From assembly GCA_026389845.1 (NCBI GenBank), contig JAPLHB010000051.1, positions 1 to 64,000 on the forward strand: a stretch of 64,000 nucleotides of DNA, written 5' to 3'. How positions within the stretch are numbered: position 1 is the first letter of the stretch; every line of letters begins with the position of its first letter. The stretch is from Chloroflexota bacterium (GTDB taxonomy: Bacteria; Chloroflexota; Anaerolineae; CG2-30-64-16). Below are positions 38,187-47,209 of the stretch, in pieces. The notes under the pieces are model-generated. The model searched no databases, was not told where the DNA came from, and saw nothing but the letters and a program-made list of their open reading frames with translations. Both the position numbers and the translations under genes were made by a program.

Positions 38187-39374
38187 CTACGCCTCATCCT
38201 CGTCCCAATCCTCGCCCTCGGCCTCGTCCTCCTCGTCCTCCTCGTCGTCCCAGTCGTCTTCGTCCTCGCCATCTTCGTCGTCCCAGTCTTCATCTTCTTC
38301 TTCATCCAGATCGGAGATAAGGTCTTCGTCGTCGTAGCCATCGTCCATGAGAGCATCCAGGTCGTCCGTATCGTCTTCTTCGTCATCGAGATCATCCCCG
38401 TCGGCGGGATGCCGGTGGGCCGCGGCTCGCTCGTCTGCCCCCTCGTACTCCAGCAGAGTGTCGTCGAGCGCGCCGCGGTTGAAGGTCAGCTCCTCCATGG
38501 CTTCGCCGGCCGCCTCGGCCAGGCGCGCGTCGTTGCCTTGCAGACAGGCTTCCAGGCCGCGTTTCGCCTCCGCCCCGCCGATCTTGCCCAGGGCTATCAC
38601 GACCGCCTCGCGCACGTTGCCGTCTGGATCATCCAGCAGGCGCAGCAACGGTCTGACCGCGACGCTCAGCCCCAGCTCACCGGTTGCGGCGGCTGCCTCG
38701 AAGCGCATGGCCGGGGTTGCGCTGCCCAGCTCGGCCAGCACGTATTTCGCCCAGCGGCGATCGGCGGTGCGCCCCATGGCGAAGACCGCACTCTGGCGCA
38801 TCAGCTCGTCTTCGTCGTAGTAGGCGCCGTCCATCAGCTCATAGACGACCGCGTCGTTCAGGTAGGCTAACCCTTCCAGCGCTCGTCGTCGGACTTCGTT
38901 GACCTCGCCGGGCCGGCTCCAGGCGGCCCGCAACGCCTGTTCGACCTGGAGCGCGTGGGCATCCGCGATCTCGCCCAGCACCCCCAGTAACACGAAGTGG
39001 CCCAGCGAAATCGCGGCCGCGGCGCGCACTTCGACGACGGGGTCTGCGGTCAAGAGCGCGACTAGCGGAGCCACCAGGCTCGTGCGCTCGTCTTCCCACA
39101 GTCCTTCCACTGCCAGCCGGCGCACCTGCGCATCGGCATCCGCCAGGCATTCGCGGAGTATCGTATGGAAGTTCAGGTGGATATTGGCCTCCGCCTGCTC
39201 CACCATCGCGCCGACCAGCTCCTGCCGGCGTTGTGCGCCGAGACCGAGCCAGGCCGTCCGAAACTGGGGCGTCGCGCCGCGGGGCAGATCAGACAGCGGG
39301 GCCAGGTTCAACGTCCGCGCCGGCCGGCTTCCGTCGGCCAGTTGATCTAAGAGAAATTCAAGCTCTTCTGACAT
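38187..39374 (-). CDS. HEAT-repeat protein with extreme acidic tail
   Basis: 395 aa. Residues 1-310 are HEAT/PBS-lyase-type helical repeats (AQVRRLAVEGLWED, VEVRAAAAISLGHF, PAMRFEAAAATGELG, GNVREAVVIALGKIGG). From about 325 the chain is almost pure Asp/Glu (DDLDDEEDDTDDLDALMDD, then EDEDDWDDEEDEEDEAEGED). The tail could bind a basic partner or cations. Function unknown. Confidence 0.8.
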   Translation of the reverse strand: MSEELEFLLDQLADGSRPARTLNLAPLSDLPRGATPQFRTAWLGLGAQRRQELVGAMVEQAEANIHLNFHTILRECLADADAQVRRLAVEGLWEDERTSLVAPLVALLTADPVVEVRAAAAISLGHFVLLGVLGEIADAHALQVEQALRAAWSRPGEVNEVRRRALEGLAYLNDAVVYELMDGAYYDEDELMRQSAVFAMGRTADRRWAKYVLAELGSATPAMRFEAAAATGELGLSVAVRPLLRLLDDPDGNVREAVVIALGKIGGAEAKRGLEACLQGNDARLAEAAGEAMEELTFNRGALDDTLLEYEGADERAAAHRHPADGDDLDDEEDDTDDLDALMDDGYDDEDLISDLDEEEDEDWDDEDGEDEDDWDDEEDEEDEAEGEDWDEDEA

Positions 39375-39378
39375 GCAT

Positions 39379-40749
39379 CTAATTCCAGGTAAAGGTTCTC
39401 GACTGGCTGGGCTGACCGAGCGGGATCACCCGCTCGCCCCCCTTGCCGTCGGTGGTCACTTGTACGATCGTGACAAACCACTTGTACTCCCGCGCCGGCT
39501 GATCGGCCAGGCCAAACAACCAGAGCGGCACGCGTATGCTGGTAAGCGGCGTGGATGGCAACGGATAGGTCTGTGCAGCGCCCCCCTGGGTCCACCGGAT
39601 CGTCACCTGGTATTGCGCGCCCGGTGGCAGACTATAATCTGTGCGCCAGATCAGCTCGATGACCGCTTCGCTGCCGGAGTACGACGCCTGATCGCCCGGA
39701 TTGACCAACCCCGGGGCCGGCAGGCTCGGCGCCGGGGTCGCTGTGGGTGGCACGGGAGTCGCGGTGGGCAACGGCCGCGGTGTGGCCGTTGGTGGAAGCG
39801 GCGCACCGGAGGCCGGGATGACAAGCTCCTGGCCCACCTGGAGCGTCGTGTCGGCGGTGATGTTGTTGGCCGCCGCGATCGCTTCCCAAGCCACGCCAAA
39901 TCGTTGGCCGATGCCGGCCAACGAATCGCCGGCCTGGACGCGATAGGTCGTTGGTCCCGCGGCCGCGGCCGGTGTTGCGGTCGGCGCGGGGCGGGTCGGC
40001 GTCGCGGTCGGCGCGACCGTGGGCGATTGCGCGCCGATCGCAGTTGAAGCCGGCGTCACCGCGGTTGGCGCAGTGGTGATGGTCGGCGATCGGGTTGCCG
40101 TGGGCGCCCCCGTTGGGGAGGCTGTCGCACTGGGCGCCGGCGTGGGAGCCGGCAGGCGCAGCTTTTGGCCGACCTGCAGCATCGTATTGGCGTTGATGCC
40201 GTTCTCGGCGGCAATGGCCTGCCAGGGCAGCCCCAGCCTGGCCCCGATGATTTCTAACGAGTCGCCGCTTTGGACGGTGTAGGTCAGCGCTGGCGTCGGG
40301 CTGACCGTGGCGCTTGGCGTCGCGGTGCGCGGCGCGACGGTCGGCGTGCGGCTGGGCGAAGGCGTCGGTGACCGGGTGGGGGTCGGGGTCGGCGGTACGG
40401 GTGTCGGGCTGCCCGGCGTAGGAGACGCCAGCTCGGCCACCTGCACTAGGCCGGTCAACTGCTCACGCGTGCGCGTCAACTCCTGGCGGATGCGCTCGAC
40501 GGGCAGCCGGCCCACGAGCCACAGGCCGGCGATCACGACGAGCAGCAGGCCGGCCAGCCATAGCAGCCAACGCGGGCCGGCCGGGCGAAGGTTCCGGCCG
40601 CAGCGCGGGCACATCGCCATCTCGACCGTAGCGCGACCGCCACAATAAGCGCAGTGCATCGTGCGAATCCGCCGGCGCTGGCGCGCGCCGCATTCGGGGC
40701 AGATCAGCATCCCCTCTTGGAGTCGCGCCCCGCAGCGCTTACAATACAT
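39379..40749 (-). CDS. Double zinc-ribbon, membrane-anchored, twin-LysM protein
   Basis: 456 aa from ATG 40749, one base after the stop of the upstream protease gene. The N-terminal cytoplasmic side has two zinc ribbons (CKRCGARLQEGMLICPECG; CAYCGGRATVEMAMCPRCG). A membrane helix (WLLWLAGLLLVVIAGLWLVG) follows, then Thr/Pro linkers and two LysM domains (YTVQSGDSLEIIGARLGLPW; YRVQAGDSLAGIGQRFGVAW). The C-terminal beta domain is of unknown type. It would link the cytoplasm to cell-wall glycan. Confidence 0.82.
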   Translation of the reverse strand: MYCKRCGARLQEGMLICPECGARQRRRIRTMHCAYCGGRATVEMAMCPRCGRNLRPAGPRWLLWLAGLLLVVIAGLWLVGRLPVERIRQELTRTREQLTGLVQVAELASPTPGSPTPVPPTPTPTRSPTPSPSRTPTVAPRTATPSATVSPTPALTYTVQSGDSLEIIGARLGLPWQAIAAENGINANTMLQVGQKLRLPAPTPAPSATASPTGAPTATRSPTITTAPTAVTPASTAIGAQSPTVAPTATPTRPAPTATPAAAAGPTTYRVQAGDSLAGIGQRFGVAWEAIAAANNITADTTLQVGQELVIPASGAPLPPTATPRPLPTATPVPPTATPAPSLPAPGLVNPGDQASYSGSEAVIELIWRTDYSLPPGAQYQVTIRWTQGGAAQTYPLPSTPLTSIRVPLWLFGLADQPAREYKWFVTIVQVTTDGKGGERVIPLGQPSQSRTFTWN

Positions 40750-40750
40750 G

Positions 40751-41851
40751 TTAGCGCAACCCTGGCACAACGGGCAGGCCACGAATCAGGTCGCTGACCT
40801 CGCGCACTGTCACCATGCCGAGTAGTAATAGCAGCAGGCCGAAGCCGATCAGGTGCACCAGCCCTTCCTGGTTTGGATTAATCCGCCGGCGCCGGATGAA
40901 CTCGATGACGATGAAGAGGAGCCGGCCGCCGTCGAGTGCAGGGAGCGGCAGCAGGTTGGTAATTGCCAGCGCCACGCTCAACAGCGCCGTGAACTCCAGC
41001 AGCGGCACGGCCGAAGCGTTGCGCTGCGCCTCCTGCACCGCGTCTCCGGTCAGCACGGCGATGCCGATCGGCCCGGTGAAGCCAAATTCGCCGATCGGCC
41101 GGCCCGTCTGGATCAGGCGAGCCGGAATCGCGAAGGTATACCAGATGGCCTGGCCCGTCAGAGAGAGGCCTCCCGTGACCGCCTCCCCGATCGTCGCCGG
41201 CCGGGAGGGGGCGCCGATCTTGAGACCCAGCGAGCCCTGGTCCTTCGGCGGGTTGACGCGTGGGGTCATGGTGACCTGGCGGGTCTGCGCCGCGCCCGAG
41301 GTCGGGTCGCGACGGACGAACTGATAGGTGACAGGCTGTCCCAGGTGCGCGGCGGAGTGCACGCGCAGGTCATCGGTCGTCACGATCGGCGTCTCATCGG
41401 CCGCGATGATGCGATCGCCCGGCTGTAACCCGGCCGCTGCGGCCGGCGATTCCTTGACGACGTCATAGACGACCGCACCGGTCACGGTAGGATCGGGCGC
41501 GCCGATGAGGAACATCATCACCGTCAGGAGCACGACGGCAAGCAGCAAGTTCATAGCCGGCCCGGCAAACAACGTCAGGCTGCGCGCCAGCTTGGAGGCC
41601 GCGGCAAAGCTGCCCGACAGGGAAGGATCATCCTCCCCGCGCATCCGGCAAAACCCGCCAAAGGGGATGGCGTTGATCGAATAGATCGTCCCGCCGCGCT
41701 CGAACAGCTTCTTCACACGCGGCGGATAGCCGAAGCCAAACTCTTCGACCACGATCTTGCTGCGCTTGGCGACAAGCAAATGCCCCAGCTCGTGAACGAA
41801 GACCAGAACACTCATCACGATGATGAACGATACGATAGTCGTTAGAACCAT
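40751..41851 (-). CDS. rseP: Site-2 intramembrane metalloprotease RseP
   Basis: 366 aa. M50B protease of the membrane; cleaves transmembrane anti-sigma factors or signal-peptide remnants. Zinc motif H20-E-L-G-H24, a PDZ domain about 125-200 (GLQPGDRIIAADETPI), and the third zinc ligand in NLLPLPALDGGRLLF. One PDZ domain rather than the two of E. coli RseP. The downstream LysM/zinc-ribbon gene starts one base after its stop. The neighbours dxr and cdsA often found with rseP are absent. Confidence 0.95.
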   Translation of the reverse strand: MVLTTIVSFIIVMSVLVFVHELGHLLVAKRSKIVVEEFGFGYPPRVKKLFERGGTIYSINAIPFGGFCRMRGEDDPSLSGSFAAASKLARSLTLFAGPAMNLLLAVVLLTVMMFLIGAPDPTVTGAVVYDVVKESPAAAAGLQPGDRIIAADETPIVTTDDLRVHSAAHLGQPVTYQFVRRDPTSGAAQTRQVTMTPRVNPPKDQGSLGLKIGAPSRPATIGEAVTGGLSLTGQAIWYTFAIPARLIQTGRPIGEFGFTGPIGIAVLTGDAVQEAQRNASAVPLLEFTALLSVALAITNLLPLPALDGGRLLFIVIEFIRRRRINPNQEGLVHLIGFGLLLLLLGMVTVREVSDLIRGLPVVPGLR

Positions 41852-41879
41852 GGAAACCTCACTACTCCGATTATACCCC

Positions 41880-42175
41880 CGATTGCTGGAAGCTGGAAAC
41901 TGGAAGCTGAGAACTGGCAGTTGGGGACTGGAAGCTGGAAATCAGGGGGTCTTCTCAATCGGCCGCATCTGACTAGCAGTATATTCGCAGTACCGCAAGA
42001 CTCGCTTTGCCACCCCTTCGCTACACTCAGGGCAAGTTCTAAGCGGGTTCGTCCCGTACACTGCGTTGCGGCGAAAAATCCAGCGATGGGTTTCGTTAGG
42101 AGGCGGGATTCTTCGCTGGATGCTCGCCGTCGCGAGAAGTTAGGGGCCGACCCGCTCAGAATGACAGACGCCTAA
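41880..42175. repeat. GGAAGCTGGAAACTGG repeat plus inverted-repeat element
   Basis: 41880-41945 is a run of TGGAAGCTGGAAACTGG-like words. About 42000-42175 is an inverted-repeat element ending CCCGCTCAGAATGACA. This fills the 377-nt gap between rseP and the kinase gene; no ORF is supported there. Confidence 0.75.
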
Positions 42176-42228
42176 CAGCGCATTTTGTGACCGTGCCGAG
42201 TATAGCATCCAGCATCCAGCTTCCAGTA

Positions 42229-43044
42229 TCAAGCCAAAATCCGTGTTCCGGCAGCACACGCAGGATCCAGCAACGCACGTTTCACCAGATCCGGCTCCAG
42301 GCCGGAGATGATCTGCACGGCTGCCAGCGAGGGCGTGGCCCGGAGCAACGCGGCCATTTCGGTCACTTTGGCGACCATGCCGCCGGTCACGTCCACCCCG
42401 CGCGAGCTGCCCAGAACTTGCGTGAGGGCGGGGAGCATCGCGGTGGTGATCGTTGGAATCAGCTCGCCGGGCGCGCCGCTGGCCGGGTCGGCCGTGAGCA
42501 CACCCGCCACTTCGCCCACCAAGATCACGCGGCCCGGCGCCAGCCGCGGGGCCAGCCAGCGGAAGATCTCCTCGGTCGAGATGATCGTCCCGCCGCGGCC
42601 GTCGTCCAGCGCCACGTCGCCGTAGAGAATCGGCGTCAGCCCGTGATTCAGCGCCGCCCGGATGGGACGTTCGTCCAACGCCAGCAGTTCCCCCTCGCGG
42701 CAGTGCGCCGACGCCGATGGCTGGATGCCCAGAGCCGGCGCGCCGGCTTCCCACAGCGCATCCACCACCAGGCGGTTGAGCTGCGCTGCGGCCCGCGCGG
42801 TCTCCGCGTACCCGCGCCATTCTTCCGGCGATCGCACCCCTGCGCGCGTGCCATAGCGGCTGGCAGCCACGTGCCCGAACGATCCGCTGCCGTGGCCGAT
42901 CAGCAGCCACAGCCCCGGCCGTGCGGCCAGCGCTGACGCGATCTCCCCCGCCAGCCGGCCGAGCACGTCGGGTCGCAATGCCTGGGGCCGCGTCTTGTCG
43001 GTCAGCAGCGAGCCGCCTAGCTTGAGAAAGATCAGTTCGTGCAT
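42229..43044 (-). CDS. ipk: Isopentenyl phosphate kinase
   Basis: 271 aa from ATG 43044 (MHELIFLKLGGSLLTDKT). Phosphorylates isopentenyl phosphate to IPP with ATP; amino-acid-kinase fold. Seen: N-terminal LKLGGSLLTDK, GHGSGSFGH with the IPK-type His after GSF, LYGDVALDD, ILVGEVAGVLTADP and VDVTGGMVAKV. IPK is typical of archaea and also known from Chloroflexota. The adjacent aconitase-X small subunit points to an alternative mevalonate route. Confidence 0.9.
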   Translation of the reverse strand: MHELIFLKLGGSLLTDKTRPQALRPDVLGRLAGEIASALAARPGLWLLIGHGSGSFGHVAASRYGTRAGVRSPEEWRGYAETARAAAQLNRLVVDALWEAGAPALGIQPSASAHCREGELLALDERPIRAALNHGLTPILYGDVALDDGRGGTIISTEEIFRWLAPRLAPGRVILVGEVAGVLTADPASGAPGELIPTITTAMLPALTQVLGSSRGVDVTGGMVAKVTEMAALLRATPSLAAVQIISGLEPDLVKRALLDPACAAGTRILA

Positions 43045-43109
43045 GGGGTCTATTTCACCACTAGACACCAAGGAAGATAGAAAGACTTCGTGCCTTTGTG
43101 TCTTGGTGG

Positions 43110-43514
43110 TTACGTTCCTCGTGTCACAGTCAGCGCGCCGTTCTCAAGAACGATCGAATCGCCGTCCCGAATTAGCGAAATGTCCACCTGATCCACCATC
43201 GGAATATCCGCGATGATCGCGCCGACCGCGACGATGGCCTCGCTTTCGGCGTTGACCATGGCCGCGGGCGCGTGACCGCTGCGGGCCAGGCGCAGCACCG
43301 TGTAGGAGCCGACCGTGCTGCCCTTGCCGGTAGGGAAGACCAGCACCGTGCCCGCCACCGACTTGCCCTGCAACGGGTGGCCCGGCTCAAGCACGATGCC
43401 GGTGTCGGGGTCCACGCCGCCCAGGAAGCCGATGGGCGCGGACGAAACGAGCGCCCGGCCCTCACCGCGGCCGGCTTTGATGACGCGACCGTGTAGAACG
43501 AGTGCTTTAGACAC
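43110..43514 (-). CDS. Aconitase-X swivel (DUF126) subunit; candidate phosphomevalonate dehydratase small subunit
   Basis: 134 aa from GTG 43514, with AAGG eight bases upstream. GTG 43523 is possible but overlaps that site. Motifs: GRGEGRALVSSAPIGFLGGV, GKSVAGTVLVFPTGKGSTVG and ENGALTVTRGT. The family pairs with the DUF521 large subunit, either as archaeal phosphomevalonate dehydratase or as bacterial cis-3-hydroxyproline dehydratase. The large subunit is not in the window. Position next to IPK favours the mevalonate role; this is inference. Confidence 0.85.
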   Translation of the reverse strand: MSKALVLHGRVIKAGRGEGRALVSSAPIGFLGGVDPDTGIVLEPGHPLQGKSVAGTVLVFPTGKGSTVGSYTVLRLARSGHAPAAMVNAESEAIVAVGAIIADIPMVDQVDISLIRDGDSIVLENGALTVTRGT

Positions 43515-43523
43515 GTGACACAC

Positions 43524-43725
43524 CTTGTAGAGAGGGAACTTGGGGGAACTCTGGGAATTTAGGGAACTTGGAGGAACTTAGAGGAACTTGGGGGAACTCC
43601 GGGAACTGGAAGGAACTCTGTGTTTCTGTAGTCGCTCCCGATTCCGTGTAGTTCCCCCAGTTCCTTCAGTTCCTTCAGTTCCTTCAGTTCCCCCAGTTCC
43701 CTCAGTTCCCTCGTTCCCACGCCTT
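43524..43725. repeat. GGAACTTGGGGGAACT / AGTTCCTTCAGTTCC inverted tandem repeats
   Basis: A run of nine- to ten-base GGAACT units followed, around 43640, by the complementary AGTTCC units (four exact CAGTTCCTT-like copies). The 3' part overlaps the last codons of selA. Confidence 0.85.
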
Positions 43726-45096
43726 CCCCACCGCGCCCAGCAACGCCTCATCCTCCCCCGGCTGCACCGTACGCGGATCGAGCAGCAGCCGGCCATCCGC
43801 GATGCGGGCGACTACGGGCGGCTCCCCGGCGCGGAGGGCCGCGGCCAGCGCATCGGGCGCGGGATGGGACAGGGCCACGGCGCGGGTGGGCAACGTCTCG
43901 CCTGGCAGCGACCCGCCGCCGATGGCCGACGTGGAGGGGACGACTTCGGCCGCCAGGCCGCGAGCGCACAACTCGGCTGCCCAGGCTGCCGCGCGGGTCT
44001 GGAGCGCATCCAGCGGCGTCGCGATCATCCGCCAGATGGGCACTTCTCGTTCGGCCTCGCCGGCCAGGTAGTGGAGCAGGGTCGCCTGCAACGCGGCCAG
44101 GGTGCTCTTGTCAACGCGCAGCGCGCGCGCCAGCGGGTGATGCCGGAGCTTCGCCACCAGCGCCTCGCGGCCGACGATCAGCCCCGCCTGGGGGCCGCCG
44201 AGCAGCTTGTCGCCGCTGAACGTCACCAGATCGGCGCCGGCCGCCAGGCTGCTCTGCACCATCGGCTCGGGGACCAGGCCGTAGCGCGTGGTGTCCAGCA
44301 GGCTGCCGCTGCCCAGGTCATCTACCACCGGCACGCCCGACTCCCGGCCCAATGCGACCATCTCGGACAGCGGCGCCTCGGACGTGAAGCCGATCTGTCG
44401 GAAGTTGGACGAGTGCACGCGCAGCAGGAGCGCGGTTGCCGGGCCGATTGCCTCCTGGAAATCGCGCAAGCGCGTGCGGTTGGTCGTTCCCACTTCTACC
44501 AGCCGGGCGCCGCTCTGGCGCAGCACGTCGGGGATGCGGAACCCGCCGCCGATCTCAACCAGTTGGCCGCGGGAGATGACCACATCGCGCCCGGCCGCCA
44601 ACGCGGCGAGCACCAGGAAGACCGCGCCCGCGTTGTTGTTGACCACCAGCGCAGCCTCCGCCCCTGTCAACCGGCACAAGAGGGTCTCCACGTGCAGGTA
44701 GCGGGAGCCGCGCTCGCCGGCCGCCAGGTCATATTCCAGGTTGCTGTAGCCGGCGGCAACCGCGGTCATGGCCCTCTGGCTGGCCGTGCTGAGGGGCGCG
44801 CGGCCCAGGTTGGTGTGGATGATGACGCCCGTGGCGTTGATAACGGGATAGAGCGTGCCGCGCGTCATTTCGGCCAGCCGCCGGGCCGCATCTTCGGCCA
44901 GCGCGGCGAAGGTCGGCGCATCTGCGGCCGATGGCGCGGCGGTGCGGGCCGCGGCCAACGTCGCGCGCGCAGCTTCCACGGCCAGGTCGCGACCGTGCTC
45001 GGCGACCGCGGCAGCCAGCAGCTCGTGCGCCAGCAAACGATCCACGCTCGGCAGCGAGCGGCGGGGGTCGGTGACTTGTGTAGATTCATCAGGCAT
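43702..45096 (-). CDS. selA: L-seryl-tRNA(Sec) selenium transferase SelA
   Basis: 464 aa from ATG 45096. A GGAG lies nine bases upstream and the only good promoter (45154-45126) lies upstream of this codon but downstream of the longer ORF start. PLP enzyme converting Ser-tRNA(Sec) to Sec-tRNA(Sec) with selenophosphate. Motifs: NATGVIIHTNLGRAPLS, YSNLEYDLAAGERGSRY, and the PLP Lys in TFSGDKLLGGPQAG. selB, selC and selD are not seen here, and no Sec-UGA gene was recognised. Confidence 0.95.
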   Translation of the reverse strand: MPDESTQVTDPRRSLPSVDRLLAHELLAAAVAEHGRDLAVEAARATLAAARTAAPSAADAPTFAALAEDAARRLAEMTRGTLYPVINATGVIIHTNLGRAPLSTASQRAMTAVAAGYSNLEYDLAAGERGSRYLHVETLLCRLTGAEAALVVNNNAGAVFLVLAALAAGRDVVISRGQLVEIGGGFRIPDVLRQSGARLVEVGTTNRTRLRDFQEAIGPATALLLRVHSSNFRQIGFTSEAPLSEMVALGRESGVPVVDDLGSGSLLDTTRYGLVPEPMVQSSLAAGADLVTFSGDKLLGGPQAGLIVGREALVAKLRHHPLARALRVDKSTLAALQATLLHYLAGEAEREVPIWRMIATPLDALQTRAAAWAAELCARGLAAEVVPSTSAIGGGSLPGETLPTRAVALSHPAPDALAAALRAGEPPVVARIADGRLLLDPRTVQPGEDEALLGAVGKAWERGN

Positions 45097-45125
45097 CGGG
45101 CGACTCCGCGAAAGACGTGGATGGC

Positions 45126-45154
45126 ATTCTATCAGAGATTGGGATAAACGCCAA
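45126..45154 (-). promoter_or_regulatory. sigma70-type promoter of selA
   Basis: Minus strand TTGGCG (45154-45149), 17-nt spacer, TAGAAT (45131-45126). Leader of about 23 nt. Confidence 0.65.
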
Positions 45155-45230
45155 GCATCTCTCAAACGCCACCAGCAAGTCTACCCCTGAGGGTCATTTG
45201 AGCCTAACTGAAAAGTGATCACCCGCTGGA

Positions 45231-45367
45231 TGTCACCCTGAGCGGGTTAGCGCCGTGAAGTTCGTTGCAGCGAAAATCCAGCGAAGGGTCTCGTCGCGGC
45301 AAGGAGATTCTTCGCTGGACGCCCGCCGTTGCGGGAGTTTAGGGGTCAACCCGCTCAGAATGACATT
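45231..45367. repeat. Inverted-repeat element, best-preserved copy
   Basis: TGTCACCCTGAGCGGGTT at the left and AACCCGCTCAGAATGACA at the right; inside, CCAGCGAAGGGTCTCG and GGAGATTCTTCGCTGGA are mutually complementary in part. About 137 bp. Confidence 0.85.
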
Positions 45368-45552
45368 TGCGCCCAATCTACATTTGACTCCCCTAAAAAA
45401 CTCGGTTGCCCGACGAATGGACAATCGCAATCTACTATATATAGGACCTGCCGACGCACGAGGCCCACTGGTAGTAGGTGTCAGACTGGCGATTGACGCC
45501 TCTTGACCTTTTTTCAGTGGAGTCACATTTGGAAACTGCTGAATTCGACAGA

Positions 45553-45581
45553 TTGCGAAATCGGTCAACCTCCCCTATAAT
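45553..45581 (+). promoter_or_regulatory. sigma70-type promoter of the sensor kinase, leaderless
   Basis: TTGCGA (45553-45558), 17-nt spacer, TATAAT (45576-45581). ATG 45588 coincides with the expected +1; no ribosome site precedes it. Confidence 0.75.
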
Positions 45582-45587
45582 CCACTC

Positions 45588-47186
45588 ATGATCAGCTACC
45601 AACTCCGCCAACGCGACTATCTGCTGCAAATCAGCCGGGCGATGACCGCGCGGCTCGACCTGCCCTCGCTGCTGCGATTGATCCTGACCAGCGCAGCCGA
45701 GATCGTGCGCGCCGAGGCCGGGCTGATCGCCCTGCGCAGCGGGCAGAGCCAAACCCTGGCGATCCAGGCCAGCTATGGCATTCCGGTCGCCACCCTACCA
45801 CGCTTCGCGCCGCTGCTCACGGACTTTCCGCTGCGCGCCGCCGAATATGCCCTGCCCGACCTGGAGTTTCGACTCAACCTGGTGGCGCGCGCCATCCGCC
45901 TGCCGTTGGAGCAGGCCGTCGCGCTGCCGCTCACCTTTGCGGAGTCGCCGGAGCGAGGCGAAAACCGGCTGTTGGGGGTGATTTACCTGTTTCGCAGCGG
46001 CGCCCTCGCGTTCACCGCCAACGACGAGGCCATCCTCGCCAGCTTTGCCGATCAGGCGGCCATTGCCGTGCGCAATGCCCAGCTCTACCAGCAGGTGAGC
46101 GCCGAGAAGCAGCAGTTGGACGCCATCATCGAGCACAGCGCCGACGGTGTGATGATCCTCGACCCCGACCGCCGCGTCCAGGTGTTCAACGCTGCGCTCA
46201 GCCGGATGACCGGCTGGCCCGCGGAGCAGGCGCTCGGCCGGCCGTGCCACCAGGTGCTCGCGCTGGAAGACGCCTCTGGCCCCGATCTGTGCAGCGCAGC
46301 GACCAGCGAGGTCGCGTTTGCGGATGGCGAGCCGCTGGTCGTCGAAGGGATGCTGAATCGGCCCGGCGGCTCACGGCTCGCGGTCAGCGTCACTTACTCA
46401 CCCCTCTACGATGAAGAAGGCCGCCTGGCCCAGATCATCGTCAACGTGGTGGATATCACCCGCTTCCGTGAGGCGGAAGAGCTGAAATCCACCTTCGTTT
46501 CGGTGGTCTCGCACGAGTTGAAGACACCGGTCTCGCTCATCAAGGGTTACGCCGCCACCCTGGCGCGTGAGGATGCCCACTGGGACGCGGCGACCGTGCG
46601 GGAGAGCCTGCAGATCATCAGCGAAGAGAGCGATCGGCTGAACGCGTTGATCAACAACCTGTTGGACGCCTCGCGCATCCAGGGCGGCGCGTTCAAACTG
46701 GAACGAGGGGACGTGGCGCTTGCCCGGCTGGCCGAGGTCGTGGTGGAGGCATTCCGCACACAGACGACGAAACACCGCTTCATCCTCGACTTCCCGCAGG
46801 AGTTCCCGACCGTGACCGGCGACGAGGAACGGCTGCGCCAAGTGCTCAACAACCTGCTGAACAACGCCATCAAGTATTCGCCGGCCGGCGGGGAAATTCG
46901 CGTGGGCGGGTGGAGCGACGCCGCCTCGGCCACCGTCTACGTGGCGGACCAGGGCATCGGCATCCCGCGGGAGGAGCAGGGCAAGCTGTTCCAGCGCTTC
47001 TATCGGGTGGATTCCAGCCTGCGCCGTACGACGCAGGGCGCAGGATTGGGATTGTACCTGTGCAAGTCCATCGTGGAGGCGCACGGCGGGCGGATTTGGC
47101 TGCGGAGTGAGCCGGGCAAGGGAACGACGGTGTTTTTCTCGCTGCCGGTGGAAGACGAACGACGAAGGACGAACGATGAAAGATAG
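45588..47186 (+). CDS. Sensor histidine kinase (GAF-PAS-HisKA-HATPase)
   Basis: 532 aa, soluble. GAF about 25-165 (IVRAEAGLIALRSG), PAS about 180-295 (IIEHSADGVMILDPDRRVQV, ITRFREAEELK), HisKA with VVSHELKTPVSLIKGYAATL, HATPase with NNLLNNAIKYSPAGGEI, DQGIGIPREEQGKLF, GAGLGLYLCKSIVEAHGG. Typical PhoR/VicK-like catalytic end, no receiver domain and no adjacent regulator. The last residues (VEDERRRTNDER) are the translation of an intergenic repeat. Confidence 0.92.
   Translation: MISYQLRQRDYLLQISRAMTARLDLPSLLRLILTSAAEIVRAEAGLIALRSGQSQTLAIQASYGIPVATLPRFAPLLTDFPLRAAEYALPDLEFRLNLVARAIRLPLEQAVALPLTFAESPERGENRLLGVIYLFRSGALAFTANDEAILASFADQAAIAVRNAQLYQQVSAEKQQLDAIIEHSADGVMILDPDRRVQVFNAALSRMTGWPAEQALGRPCHQVLALEDASGPDLCSAATSEVAFADGEPLVVEGMLNRPGGSRLAVSVTYSPLYDEEGRLAQIIVNVVDITRFREAEELKSTFVSVVSHELKTPVSLIKGYAATLAREDAHWDAATVRESLQIISEESDRLNALINNLLDASRIQGGAFKLERGDVALARLAEVVVEAFRTQTTKHRFILDFPQEFPTVTGDEERLRQVLNNLLNNAIKYSPAGGEIRVGGWSDAASATVYVADQGIGIPREEQGKLFQRFYRVDSSLRRTTQGAGLGLYLCKSIVEAHGGRIWLRSEPGKGTTVFFSLPVEDERRRTNDER
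47150..47185. repeat. GACGAACGACGAAGGACGAA repeat at the kinase 3' end
   Basis: Degenerate repeat read as the final codons of the sensor kinase. Confidence 0.75.
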
Positions 47187-47209
47187 CTAGTCAGCTTGCG
47201 ATTTGCCTC

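Noticed and set aside
43524-43725. Possible CRISPR-like array of GGAACT units
   Set aside because: Units are contiguous, degenerate and 9-10 nt long with no spacers; no cas genes are present.
45097-45165. 69-nt N-terminal extension of SelA
   Set aside because: Contains the -10 and -35 boxes of the selA promoter, so it would not be transcribed.
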